DNA of 64,000 bases from Apoda limacodes (GCA_946406115.1 OX291544.1:5828001-5892000), one strand, 5' to 3'; shown: positions 44,870-56,852, numbered from the stretch's first letter. Notes: generated by a model from the sequence alone, not told the origin. Made by a program: numbers and translations.

Positions 44870-46567
44870 AATCAGGGTCCCAATATTTCAGAGTTAAAAC
44901 GTAAAATGCTGCCTCGGGGTTCAATAAGAAAGCAACTGTCAGAGCTAAATTCCAAATCATGGGCAAAATAGGTGGGCGACTTGAGACCTATCTCTCTGGC
45001 TGGGAGTCGCTGTTGGTAAGCGGTTATCGCAGCCTACGGACGCTTGCAACACTTGGTGCATCTCTCGCGCGTTGCCGACCCTCCAAAAAATAATAAAAAG
45101 AGAGAGAATACTATATGTCATTGATATGCAGGAGGAACCGCGTAGGAGACACCAGCATTAATTCTCATGCTATCAGAGCAACTACCGTCAACTACAGCTC
45201 GAATGCGTCTGCCGGACAAACCGCTAGCACCCATTTGCACAAACCCTCGGGCATTCCGTAAGATGGAAACTTTGACAGAAGACCCCGATTCCAGACCCGA
45301 TCAAATGGTGCATCCCCCTGACTCTCAATGGCTAGTGCTCACCGGTGTGTGAGATACACTAGAAGGTCACCAGTCGAGCGAGTATGGCGAAAGCCATATT
45401 GACGGTCGCTGATCAGCCCCCTTATTCAAGTTTTAATCAATAAATGTTCAAAATAAGTTGATGGTATTATGACCTACATTGCTGGTTAAATATGTTGTAT
45501 TTTTTTAGGTACCTTAGAAGGTGTGTGTTGATCACACGCTCCATCACCTTGGAGAGGAGACAGGTAATAGCAATAGGCCTGTAATTCGATGGATCTGATC
45601 TATCGCCCTTTTTGGCTACCGGGTGTACATTTGCAGTCTTCCATGGAGACGGAAATTGTCTAGTGTGGTAGGAAAGCGCAAAGAGGCGCGTGAGTACAGG
45701 ACATAACTTAGGAGCACACTGCTATAGCACCACTGCTGGTATACCCTCTGGCCCACTCGACTTATGAACATCTAGCTAGAGAAAGCAACGTCCGCCGAAC
45801 CTCCCGCTGTGTTATGTTTCTGGCATAGTCTTACCGCACCACTATAGTAGGTCGTACAGCGCCTATTACATATATTTTTTCCTCAAACTCTATTTTGAAC
45901 GACGACAGCGCTGTACCACCTACTTTACCGTGGTGTGGTACGACCATGCTGAAAATTTCCATAACACAGCGGGAGCTCCGAGGGGCTTTACTTTTCCTAT
46001 ATGCGCATAAGTCGAGTGGATTAGACGGTACACCAGCAGTGGAGCTTAAACAGTGTGCTCCTGAGTTGTGTCCTGTACTCACGCACCTCTTCGCGCTTTC
46101 CTACCACAGTAAGCAATTTCCATCTTCATGAAGTCTGCAAATGTGCACCCAGTGCCCAAAAAGGGGCGATAATCGGACTCAGAGTCACAAGCCTTACGTC
46201 CGAGTAGAGATGGCCTTTTGTGTGTTCTGAAGAATTGTTTGAAATGATGCCCACGGCTATTTTCTACCACCGCACCGTTTGCCATCGGCAGGGAATTCAT
46301 CCCCACACCTTAGGACCTAAATACACAAAACACGTACAGTGCGGTTTCAAAAGAACTTCCTCCGCAAACGCTTAAGTGCAATGAGCTCTGTGCCAAGATT
46401 TTCTCTAAGGACTTCAATATAGGATTCTGTAAAACAGAAGTTATTAGATTTTTAAACGGTCACGCGCGAGAGATGCTCCTGGTTTTGCAAGAGTCCAAAG
46501 GCTGCGGTTACCGCTTACCATCAGGCGGACCGTTGACTTGTTGGCCACCTGAGTGATATAAATAAAA
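44870..46567. mobile_element. scrambled, partly inverted copy of jockey-like LINE family
   Basis: A mosaic of pieces found in order in the 48.3-kb copy: forward about 44880-45005 (GAGTTAAAACGTAAAATGCT), reverse 3' tail 45012-45085, reverse RT 45128-45868 (with an unrelated insertion about 45421-45505), then forward 45880-46165 and forward 3' end 46205-46567. The reverse part from about 45560 to 45868 and the forward part from 45880 cover the same RT stretch, so they form an inverted repeat of about 270 bp with almost no spacer. No intact frame. Confidence 0.8.
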
Positions 46568-48303
46568 TATATTTGTGTTTGTTTTAAGTCTGGGCGTTGT
46601 TTTTGAATTATTTGTTTAATGTGTCTGCACAGACGATGGCGATCTTAATGCCATAGGTAAGACATTCTCTATCCAGACAAAGCTAATAAATTGTCGGCGG
46701 TGCAGCAGAAAAATAAAAGCATAAATATGAGTAGTTCTACGTACATGTAGTATGAAGATCATAAAAAGGAATATAAAAAGACATACAAAAAAATTTTACT
46801 GAACTATTTACACGTAAATATATATATATATAAATTTAAATAATGTTTATATAATAAATTAATATATACATTATAATATATTGTCTTGATATAATACTCT
46901 ATATCTACAAGAAATACAATACATATACGTACAAAATATATTATACATACAACTTCATACATAGGTTCAAAATAGAATTTTGAATGATAGCCTGAACATG
47001 TAAAAAGACAATATATTTAATCAAAAAGCAGCTTCAAATAGTATTCTTTAAGCTTGATAGTGTATTTTTAGATTTATACATGTATGTATTTACAAAAAAG
47101 GATATATTTATTTATATCCGTTCGTTCATATTACAAGCCTTTACTTAGTTTGGGACCAGACGACGCTGTATAATTTTTCCAAAAATTATTATTGTTATAA
47201 TTATCATTATAACAGTGATCCGACAGCGCTGATCGCAAATGCCCTTCGGTGGAATAAATCCCACATCAGCAACGGTGTGCGCAGCCGCCGCCCACCAGCT
47301 CACGCGGCCGGCTATGCATGCACATGCTCTGTTTACTGCGGGCGGACTGGGCGGTTGGAGTCCTGCCAACTGACCTGCCAAATCGGGAAGACAACACGAA
47401 CGTGACACCTCGTCGCGGACAGTGAACTTAAGTTTAGACTTGATAATTTTTATCGCGACATTTGGAATATATGTACTTAATATTTATTATTAGTTGTTTT
47501 ATATAGTGTTTACTCGCGGTTTTCCCTTGTGCAAATATCGGTCATTGCCGTCACTTCCTAGTGTTATTTCACGTTATTGTCTGTCCCTTCAGTTACCACT
47601 GTGCGGGGTGCAACGGATGTCTTGAAACTCAAGTTACATCTAGAAGGTATAATAGGTTCTCGCGACTTTACCCGCGGGAAAATCTGTTGTCGTGGAAACT
47701 CTCGAGCTAAATAAAAGTTTTCTATGTCCATCTTCGTTCTTCCAGCTATCTCTATGCCGAAAAAAAATAACGTCATTGTTGGTAAGTGAAAAAATAGTGG
47801 CCCGCAGTACCGAGCACCTGCCGAAAAATATATTCCTGTAGGTACTCTGGACAGGAATAATAAGTAGGTAGGTCCCAATTATATTTGTCGAAAGCTATGG
47901 CTGTGTAAAAAATATTGTCAAGCTCAGTTTTAGCAGTCGCGCCGCGGTCATCGACGTTTTACCATGACGACGAATTACCATGGGAACTCTATACAGGAAT
48001 AGCTATATCTGCACAGTCATTATACCCGTCTCTGTTCTTCACGTTATCAGACCACCGAGACCCTCTGTTTCAATGTAATAAATCCATTCCTCTTAGTCGT
48101 GATAAAAAGTATTTTTAGTATATAGTATCTTTCCCTTTTAGTTCCATCTGTGTCTATAGTCTGCCAAAAATTTGGTCTGGATGCTCCGTTACGGCGGTAG
48201 GGATTGGCCCCATAAAATACTTCTATGCTAAAACTTACATTGATCGGATGCTTCATTAATGAGTTAAAAAACGAAAGATCAACAAACACGTTTACGCAGA
48301 GTT
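46568..48303. other. non-coding stretch with GC-rich island
   Basis: Mostly AT-rich with a (TA)n run near 46818-46834. About 47220-47430 is clearly GC-richer and holds open frames on the minus strand (47145-47408, 87 codons) without a recognised domain. It could be a promoter or first exon of some transcript, or a repeat; nothing in it matches the missing N-terminus of glutamate synthase. Confidence 0.4.
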
Positions 48304-48896
48304 TAAGAGAGGTAGGGCACTGCAAGTATTAATAATAAGCTGCCCGAACAAATAAAGCGGGGCATAGCGAGTACTTGCTCGAATGAGCGGCCCGAACTGG
48401 GGAAGTACCTTACAGAAAACCGCGGCCACAATAACACTAACATTGTATAGTGTTGTGTTCCTGGCGGTGAGTAAGGTTGCCAGAGCTCTCTCTTTGAGGA
48501 TTCGCTGCGCGGACAGCGGAGGACCGACGGTGCTTGTTGCTGTCATTGCTCGGCGTAGACGCGGCGTGCTGGTTCGGCGGTCAGGGAGACCTGATGAAAC
48601 GGCTGACCGCTGGCCGCCCGCAGGTTGAACGGGTTCCCGAACCCAGGGATCACTTAATCTCCGCCCTGGGAGGCTGATCCGCCAACCTGTGTAAAGTCTC
48701 TGAAGTAGTAGTCGTGCCGGAGAAGGAGACCGGAGTGGACCCGGCTACTACAACAGAGGGGGATCAGGGGCCCTTCCGCCCGCCAGCAACCGTATCATCT
48801 GTGTTGAGCTTCGGCAGTCTTAGTACCGCAACTTTTTGTCTTCTAAGCTGTCTGTGCAGTGAATCCTCATCCATAGTCTAAGTTACTTCAAACAAA

Positions 48897-51074
48897 ATGG
48901 CCAGGAACAGAAAACAGAAAAGAGTTTTGACAGCGGCTACTCCATCCACATATAATGTGGATTTTTGCAACATAAGGGGTATTCACGCAAATCTTAACGC
49001 AGTCCATCACCATCTCGAGACTGCGAAGCCAACCATTCTTTTTCTAACGGAGACGCAGATATCCTGCCCGGCCGACACATCATACCTTCATTATCCCGGC
49101 TACAAACTCGAGCACAATTTTTTGAGTCGTGCCGGTGTATGTATGTTCGTCCGGGAGGATATCTGCTGTCGCCAACTTAATAGCCTTGAAGACAGGGACC
49201 TGTCGATATTGTGGGTGCGCGTAGATCATGGGGGCCACACTCGTATCTATGCGTGCCTATACAGGTCTCATAGCGGTGACACGGACGTAACTCGACTCTT
49301 CACGCACCTGAGTTTGACGACTGACAAAGTTCTAGAGCAATATCCTACAGCAGAAGTAGTTATTTTGGGAGACTTTAACGCCCACCATCGTGAGTGGCTC
49401 AGTTCTCGAACCAATAACTATGCAGGGATATCTGCTCATGAATTTGCTCTGACCTATGGATTCTCTCAGCTGGTACTTTCTCTAACGAGAATACCAGATA
49501 TAGAGGACCATACAAGCTCCTTACTGGACCTTCTGCTGACTACACGTCCGGATGGATACTCCGTCTCAGTGGATGCGCCTCTTGGCTCCTCGGACCACTG
49601 TCTCATCCGGACTCGATTGTCATGCACACAACCCGATCCTTCTGGGCCAACTAATTGGCGTCGTGTGTGGCATTATAAGTCGGCAGACTGGGATGGATTG
49701 CGAGAATTTTATGCATCGTACCCGTGGAGGCAGATCTGCTATAGCTCAGAAGATCCTGACGTCTGCGCAGCCGCAGTCACTGAGACAATCCTCGCTGGTA
49801 TGGAATGTTTCATTCCTAACCTGCGAGTAGCTGCCGGCGTCAAAAAACGACCGTGGTTTAATAGGCCTTGCAGAGAAGCTAAAATTCTTAAGCAAACTGC
49901 GTATGAGGCTTGGACCACGGCTCGTAATAATAAGGATCCGAATATTTCTGAGTTAAAACGCAAATTAAATGCTGCCTCGAGGTTCAGTAAGAAAGCAACT
50001 GCCAGAGCAAAATTCCAATTCATCGGCAAAATAGGTGGGCGACTTGCGAGCTATCCTTCTGGGAGTCGTGCTTTCTGGTCGCTTGCTAAAGCTGCCGAGG
50101 GGAACTTCTGCCAGTCGTCATTACCACCACTGCGAAAGACCGATGGTGACTTGGCCCACAGTGCAAAAGAGAAAGCCGATCTATTGGGCAGTCTCTTTGC
50201 CTCTAACTCGAATGTGAACGACGAAGGCGCTGTACCACCTACTTTACCGTGGTGCGGTAAGACCATGCCGGAAATCACTATAACACAGCGCGAGGTCCGG
50301 CGGGCGTTGCTTTCCCTAGACGTTCATAAGTCGAGTGGGCCAGACGGCATACCAGCAGTGGTGCTTAAGCAGTGTGCTCCTGAGTTATGTCCTGTACTCA
50401 CGCGCCTCTTCACGCTTTCCTACCACACTAGGCAATTTCCGTCTTCATGGAAGGCTGCAAATGTGCACCCGGTGCCCAAAAAGGGCGATAGATCAGATCC
50501 ATCGAATTACAGGCCTATCGCTATAACCTCTCTGCTCTCCAAGGTGATGGAGCTTGTGATCAACACACAGCTTTTGAGATACCTAGAAAAACACGACCTG
50601 ATCAGTGACCGTCAATATGGCTTTCGCCACGGTCGCTCAACTGGTGACCTTCTAGTGTATCTCACACACCGATGGGCACTAGCCATTGAGAGTCAGGAGG
50701 AGGCATTGGCATGTAGCCTAGACATAGCGAAGGCGTTCGATCGGGTCTGGCACCGGGGTCTTCTATCGAAGTTGCCTTCTTACGGAGTGCCCGAGGGTTT
50801 GTGCAAATGGGTGGCTAGCTTTTTGTCCGGCAGAAGCATACGAGCCGTAGTTGACGGTAGTTGCTCTGATAGCATGGACATTAATGCTGGGACACCAAAC
50901 CTCTGTGCTGTCTCCTACGCTCTACTGCACATCAATGATATGTTGGACATCAACAACATACATTGCTATGCGGATGACAGTACTGGAGACGCTTATTACA
51001 CGGGCCGTGCAAGCATCCCACGTTCCGTTGTGGAGGAAAAGCGTGAAGAACTTGTGTCTGTCCAAGATCTCTGA
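48897..51074 (+). pseudogene. endonuclease/reverse transcriptase of the jockey-like element, frameshifted
   Basis: The 725-codon frame starts MARNRKQKRV. An apurinic-type endonuclease occupies roughly residues 20-240 (NVDFCNIRGIHANLNAV, LFLTETQI, VVILGDFNAHHREW, GSSDHCLIR). RT blocks follow from about residue 470: SSGPDGIPAVVLK, YRPIAITSLLSKVMELVIN, QYGFRHGRSTGDLL, CSLDIAKAFDRVWH and [10 protein letters not shown]. The block expected to read GVPQG..LSPTLF is replaced by TPNLCAVSYAL, because two small indels throw that stretch out of frame and back; the neighbouring frame still reads SVLSPTLY. A further deletion near 51055 ends the frame early in SVQDL. Inactive. Confidence 0.85.
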
Positions 51075-51840
51075 CTGGGGGCGGGAAAACTTGGTCCGAT
51101 TCAACCCTTCAAAGACACAAGTCTGCGCGTTCACCGCTAAGAAAACCCCATTCACTGTAGTCCCACAATTCCAGAACACTCCCCTCTCCATCTCCAAGAG
51201 CATTGGGATCCTTGGCGTTGACATCTCCAGCGATGTTCAGTTCCGAGATCATTTGCTAGACAAGGTAAAGCTGGCGTCCAAAAAACTTGGTGTACTCAAC
51301 AGAGCGAAGCAGTACTTCACGTCGGGGCAAAGGTTGCTACTTTACAAGTCGCAAGTCCGGCCCCATATTGAATACTGCTGCCATCTCTGGGCGGGTGCAC
51401 CCGGATACCAGCTTGGCCCTTTTGACTCGGTTCAACGACGGGCTGTGAGAATTGTCGACGATCCCAAACTCACTTGCGGTATCGAGCCCTTAAGTCTGAG
51501 GAGAGACTTTGCCTCCCTGTGTGTGTTCTACCGCTTGTACAATGGATTGTGTTCTGAGGAATTGTTTGAAATGATGCCCACGGCTACTTTCTACCATCGC
51601 ACCGCTCGCCATCGACAGGGAATTCATTCTCACACTTTGGAACCAAAATGGTCGCGTACAGTGCGGTTTCAGAGAAACTTCCTCCCGCGAACCCTTGGGT
51701 TGTGGAATGAGCTCCCTGCCAAGGTTTTCTCTAAGGACTACAGTATGGGGTTCTTCAAAAATGAAGTTATTAGATTTCTGAAGGGTCGGCAACGCGCGAG
51801 TGATGCCCCTGGTGTTGCAAGCGTCCATAGGCTACGGTGA
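51056..51840 (+). pseudogene. C-terminal part of the same LINE polyprotein, shifted frame
   Basis: In the next frame the protein continues [74 protein letters not shown] and NFLPRTLGLWNELPAKVF to GVASVHRLR and stop. This is the usual region after the RT in this family. It was joined to 48897-51074 before a deletion removed part of the linking sequence, as the copy at 34929-35570 shows. Confidence 0.85.
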
Positions 51841-51913
51841 CCGCTTACCATCAGGCGGACCGTAGGCTTGTTTGCCACCTTAGTGGTATTAAAAAAAAAA
51901 AAAAAAAAAAAAG

Positions 51914-52421
51914 ATAGTATGGATTTAAAAAATCGTAAATTTTATTTGTAGGTAATCAATTTCAGACGGACAGACACCGAAATCTCACCATGAGTTTTTT
52001 ATAATTTTAGTAAGGAATCCTGAACAACGGTCAATCTCGTGGAAATTTTACATTGCACAATATAACAATCAAAGCGATTAAAAAATAAATAAAATAAAAT
52101 TTCGCATAAGGGGATGGGCCCCCTTATAAAATTTTACCAACCGATATAGCAACTCAGATGCTATCGCTGGCCTCTCTGAACTACGTATAAAATCGGGAAT
52201 ATGGTATTATATAATTACACCGGTTACTGCTCTCGGTACTGACAAAGAAACTATTATGTAATCTATCGTGTATTTTAATCGAAACTGTAATTTTAATAGG
52301 CATTATTATCTATTTATTTGTAGTAAATAATGTTTCTTATCAAGTTTAATTAACTACTACATAAAAAATATCTAGCATTGATTAACTTTTATAACTTAAT
52401 AACGATTATTAATATTATGTA
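51914..52421. other. non-coding stretch
   Basis: AT-rich; no gene or clear repeat recognised. Confidence 0.5.
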
Positions 52422-52566
52422 TAAGAGGAACTTCCGCAGGAAACCCGCCAACGCTTAGGTTGTGGAAAGAGCTCCCTACCAAGGTTCTATCTACGGACTA
52501 CAGTACAGGGTACTTCAAAAATGAAAGTGATTAGTTTTTTAAAGGGTCTACGACCCGCGAGTAATA
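52422..52566 (+). mobile_element. short fragment of jockey-like LINE family
   Basis: GAGGAACTTCCGCAGGAAAC, GGTTGTGGAAAGAGCTCCCT and GTACTTCAAAAATGAAAG match positions about 51677-51798. No tail. Confidence 0.75.
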
Positions 52567-53000
52567 GAAAATATATCCGTTAACCTAATTAGATAACATA
52601 GTTATGAATTGAAAAAAAAAAGGAGGGGTTCTCGCGTGAAAAGAACACAAACGAACGGACAGACACGGAGGTCTGAATTTCATAATATTAATACTTAGAT
52701 AATTTTAATTAATTTCCCATTTAACGTTACGATATACTTCAAATATTTTTATATTATTATAAAAATTATTTTATTATATTTTTTTTTAATTTTATTTTTA
52801 TAAATATATATTATATTTATATTTTATTTTTGAATTTTTGTTCGGTTTTGTTTTTGATAAAAAGTTATTTTTTTCTTGTGTGTAGGCCAGCAAAGAATGC
52901 TAAACGAATAAGAAAAACATATTGAGAAGAATCTAAAAAGTAGCTGTTGTAAGCCGTTAAAGAGTTCCCACGGCTGCTTTCCGTCTGCATCATCGGATCT

Positions 53001-53008
53001 ACTACATA
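53001..53008. other. left target site duplication of hAT element (ACTACATA)
   Basis: Eight bases directly before the first element base at 53009. The same eight bases directly follow the last element base at 56499 (56500-56507). Eight-base duplications are the rule for hAT. Confidence 0.9.
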
Positions 53009-53287
53009 CATGGGCGCCGGCAGAAATAATTTCCAGGTGGTGCAGATTTTAGTTTTCTTACAATCTACGACTTATTGTTAATAAAAAATTGAAATTTTAG
53101 TCGGAAACATCTGAAGCCCGGTTTATTTTATGTTCGAGACATTTACAAATTTCTGACTATTATTAGACTAAAATATTTCTGAATATTTAAAATTCATAAA
53201 TTTATTATATAGGTACCCAGTCCTCACGGCTCACACCTATATTCGGTGAGCCAGGAGTACCGGGATCGATATTAATCGATTTCCATT

Positions 53288-53745
53288 ACTTCTCTGAAGT
53301 ATTTCCTTTAAAGTACCGCTACTCCACACGAGATAGCACCAGCATAAATGGGATGAACTTAACAGAGAAAACGCAATACAGTTTCTAAGCAGTGCGAAAG
53401 AGACCGACTCTTGTCAAAGTCAATCGCGAATGAACTAGAAAGTTCATAAATGTGAAAGAGACATAGATTATAGATGACAGGGACAGAGCTACGTTCGAGA
53501 ACGTTTGGTAATCTAGACTTCTCTGAAGTATTTCCTTTAAAGTACCGCTACTCCACACGAGATAGCACCAGCATAAATGGGATGAACTTAACAGAGAAAA
53601 CGCAATACAGTTTCTAAGCAGTGCGAAAGAGACCGACTCTTGTCAAAGTCAATCGCGAATGAACTAGAAAGTTCATAAATGTGAAAGAGACATAGATTAT
53701 AGATGACAGGGACAGAGCTACGTTCGAGAACGTTTGGTAATCTAG
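53288..53745 (+). repeat. two tandem 229-bp copies, apparently identical
   Basis: 53288-53516 and 53517-53745 both start ACTTCTCTGAAGTATTTCCT and end TTTGGTAATCTAG. I saw no difference on reading. They lie in the hAT leader just upstream of its core promoter. Confidence 0.92.
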
Positions 53746-53764
53746 AACCTTCCTTACATTTTGA

Positions 53765-53799
53765 TATATAAGGGGGCTAAGTTGCGTTCCGAGTCAGTC
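53765..53799 (+). promoter_or_regulatory. TATA box and arthropod initiator of the hAT transposase
   Basis: TATATAAG starts at 53765 and TCAGTC at 53794-53799; the initiator A (53796) is 31 bp from the TATA start, the normal insect spacing. It is followed by about 380 bp of leader before the likely ATG. Confidence 0.6.
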
Positions 53800-54180
53800 A
53801 GTTTTCCATTGAAGTTCAAACAGTTCGTTCCGAGTGAACAAATCGCGAGTAGTGACTAATAGTTATCTTCAGTGCACAGTGCATTCGTTTGAAAAAGTAA
53901 TAGTTCCCGCCATATTCATTTCCATAGATGAGTGTTTTTAGTGTTGTTATAGTGTTGCCGTATTTTAATTTCGAAAATATATAGATAGTTAGTTTCATAC
54001 AGTCCAATAGGTCAAAAATGATTCCTTGACTTGATTACATGTGCAAGAGCGAGCTAATTAGTCACTGTCTGTGCGCGCCGTAATTAATTAATCAGTACAA
54101 GCAAGCAGTGACAAGTGAGCTAACGTGGGTTTCTTTTCTTTATTTTCAAAGTAAAAATAATTATAATTTTGTTATAAAAT

Positions 54181-56318
54181 ATGAGTTACATAAGGCGATT
54201 TTTCTGCAAGAGAAAAAAGATTGTCCAAGTACTTCGGCACAGCAAAGTACTAGTAAAACTGAATTAACAACACAACAAACTGTAGTTAATATTTATGATG
54301 TGGGTTTATATCTGGATTCTAACGTACCTATCAGTGATGAAATACGGTTTAAAGTGCTCGAAACAGCGTGGAAACCTCCGCAAGACTATGATTATGATTT
54401 CAAGCAGGACATCGATCATAAAAACGAAACACAGCAACGTGCATTTCGCCACGTGTGGCTCATTCTGCTCAGGCTAAAGGACCACTTTGCCGTACATGTG
54501 TATTATTTCCCGCACAAATTCATCGAGGCAGTACTCAGGGGCCATTTATCGTTCGGCAATGCAAAAAATATCAAAAATTTCATGAGTGTGCGAAATCTCA
54601 TGCAAATAGCCAGTGGCATCGTGAATCGGTTATACGTTCTAAAAAAATTCTGGAAATAAAATAAATGACGTTTATGAACAGATTGATACTGAATACCACA
54701 GGGAAATATAAGAAAACAGAAAAAAAACTTCAACCCATTATATCTTCGGTCTTATTTTGTGCTACGCATGATTTACCCCTTCGAGGAAAAAAAGAAGATG
54801 GGTCAGTTTTCAAAGACTTACTACATTTCCGAGTTAAGGCAGGAGATATGGTTTTAAAAGACCACTTTGCGACTTGTTCGAAAAATGCCTTCTATGTATC
54901 CCATCAAGTACAAATCGAAATGATTGAAACATGTGCTGATGTTCTTCTTGAAACCATTACTGATGAAGCAAAAGAAGCGGCATACTTTTCAATCTTGGCT
55001 GATGAGACAGCGGATATAAGCGGGACTGAACAGCTTTCAATGGGCATAAGATACGTCAAGTTTGACCAAACGAAACACTTAATAATATTTGAATAATACT
55101 TGAAGAATTCTTGGGGTACAGATCACTTCAAAATTAGATGCTGCATCGATTTCTGAAGTTATAATATCATTTTTGACATCATGTGGTTTAGATCTCAACA
55201 AAATGGTTGGGCAAGGGTATGATGGTTGCTCCACGATGGCTGGACATGTTGGTGGAGTTCAGAAAATAATTAATGATAAATATCCCAAAGCAAAGTATTT
55301 TTATACTTAGGGACAGCATTTTACTGCGAAAAAAAAATCCAAATATTCCCTTGTTTTGCGAAACTAGATGGTCTGCAAAGTATAAATTCTTCGCTCATAA
55401 TTTCACCAAAATTGTAGAAGCATTACAAGACCACTCAGAAGATCAAGCCACTAATTCTAAGACAAAGGTTACAGCTTACCAACTGCGCACTGCTTTGCCC
55501 ACCACAAATTTTATTTTGGCATTGCATATTATTGCTACTTACTCGGCAAAGCTTGAGCCTGTCTGCAACCAGCTTCAACAAGTGGATTTTGGCATTAATT
55601 CAGTGAATGACCAGATTTGCAAACTCACTAAAATAATAGAGGGTCACAGACAAAACGCATCGCAGGAATTTACTGCTATATTTGGAGAAGCTAAACAAAG
55701 TTGCGAAGACCTTAATATTGAGGTTCAATGCCAACGAGTTACGAAACGACAGGCTCATCGATCCAACCACCCATTCGAAAACGTTGAAGAATTTTACAGA
55801 AGAGCTTTATACATTCCTTGGTTCGATCATTTCTTCTTTAAAAGACAGATTTTCTGAAACACATAAGAAACATTTTCTTTGTTACCACTACACCCAAAAA
55901 TAATAAAAGGCCTTAGTAAAGAAGAATTTCTTAGAGCTGCAAAAGACATTGAAAATTTGTATGGCGATCTTTTACCTAATTTTATTTCACGACTTGGTTT
56001 AAAATGTGGAAATATCCACAGCCAGCGGCAAATGATATCAGTGGAGTTGATCAATATGAAAAATATCTTATAGACTATCGACGTGGCAAAAGATTTATTT
56101 CCTTCGGTAGCAGAAGCGATCAAGATTGGCCTTAGTCTACCCGTCACAACGTGCACAATAGAAAGATCTTTTAGCACACTGAGAAGAGTTAAAACTTGGA
56201 ATAGGTCCACAACAGGTGACGAGCGACTGTCTGGATTATGCTTGTTAAGTGTCCACCGAGGCAAGATAACCAAGGACAATAAAGATAACTTTATAGAAAC
56301 GTCATTAATAAGTTCGGT
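54181..56318 (+). pseudogene. hAT transposase, frameshifted
   Basis: Likely start is the ATG at 54181 (MSYIRRFFCKRK). The parts lie in different frames. An N-terminal region reads QTVVNIYDVGLYLDSNVPIS and DYDFKQDIDHKNETQQRAFR. A TTF-type zinc finger at 54455-54664 reads KGPLCRTCVLFPAQIHRGST and CAKSHANSQWHRES. A DUF4371-like core at 54665-55096 reads SILADETADISGTEQLS. At about 55200, GQGYDGCSTMAGHVGGVQKI is followed by CETRWSAKYKFFAHNF. A C-terminal dimerisation region at 56083-56318 reads LPVTTCTIERSFSTLRRVKT and LSGLCLLSVHRG. This order matches ZMYM1-like hAT transposases. At least four frame breaks make it non-functional. Confidence 0.88.
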
Positions 56319-56499
56319 CAAAAACCCCGTCGGCTGCGGTTGCTTTTTAAATGAGAATTGTGTAATTACTGCCTACTAATTATTGTGAATAAAAAAATGA
56401 TTTTCAACAGGCGGCTTTTTATTTCAATAATTCCTGTTGATCCCGAGACTCCCAAGGGGTGCAAGTGCACCACCTGGCAACCCCCTGCCGGCGCCCATG

Positions 56500-56507
56500 A
56501 CTACATA
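56500..56507. other. right target site duplication of hAT element (ACTACATA)
   Basis: Identical to 53001-53008 and directly adjacent to the terminal inverted repeat. Confidence 0.9.
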
Positions 56508-56852
56508 CGTACGTGTGACAAGTTTAAAGGTGAAAAACCAAACACCCCATATTGTTCAACCCTTAGGTATAGATTTTATCCAAATTTGGGTATACCCTAT
56601 AAAAAAAAAGAATTATCAAAATCAAACTACTTTGTACAGTTATGTGTATATACATTTAATCGATTAACATTTTTTTTTTCGTCGGTTAAAAATAATAATA
56701 AGGACCTCATCAGTGTTTAAGTTAAACCTTAGGTGCACTAAATATCTAAAACTATAACCATTTGTAGCTTAAAATGCACTATTATCATAAATTGCTATTT
56801 GTCATTTTAGAAAAAGCATTTTTACCATTTTGTTGATTTTATACATTTATTT
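56508..56852. other. stretch between hAT and palindrome
   Basis: No gene supported. The text GTCGGTTAAAAATAATAATA near 56680 looks like repeat-derived sequence, without a family I can name. Confidence 0.4.

Larger units (their letters stand above)
48304..51913 (+). mobile_element. near full-length jockey-like non-LTR retrotransposon
   Basis: About 590 bp of leader, one long polyprotein frame broken by indels, a 70-bp tail ending CACCTTAGTGGTATT and a poly(A) of about 20. Other copies in this window confirm both ends: the leader is shared with 39299 onward and the tail with 31318-31683, 34929-35570 and the solo tails. It has an endonuclease, reverse transcriptase and a C-terminal region but no separate gag frame that I can see. 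Upstream flank ends in GTTTAAGAGAGG; a target duplication was not found. Confidence 0.9.
53009..56499 (+). mobile_element. complete hAT transposon (ZMYM/TTF-finger type), decayed
   Basis: Ends are inverted repeats: CATGGGCGCCGGCAGAAATA with CCAGGTGGTGCA at the left, and the reverse of CATGGGCGCCGGCAGGGGGT with CCAGGTGGTGCA at the right. Perfect 8-bp ACTACATA duplications flank it, so all of the 3,491 bp inserted as a unit. Inside are a leader with a tandem duplication (53288-53745), a TATA/initiator pair (53765 and 53794), and a transposase broken into several frames (54181-56318). Clear ends with a broken gene suggest a moderately old insertion. Confidence 0.93.

Noticed and set aside
47145..47408. 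N-terminal exon of glutamate synthase
   Set aside because: The frame contains VGFI, which recalls the N-terminus of the enzyme, but the rest does not match the expected sequence around the catalytic cysteine.
47564..47878. 104-codon minus-strand frame
   Set aside because: No recognised domain, no splice context and no link to the GOGAT gene.
55827..56321. 164-codon minus-strand frame
   Set aside because: Antisense shadow of the hAT transposase C-terminal region.
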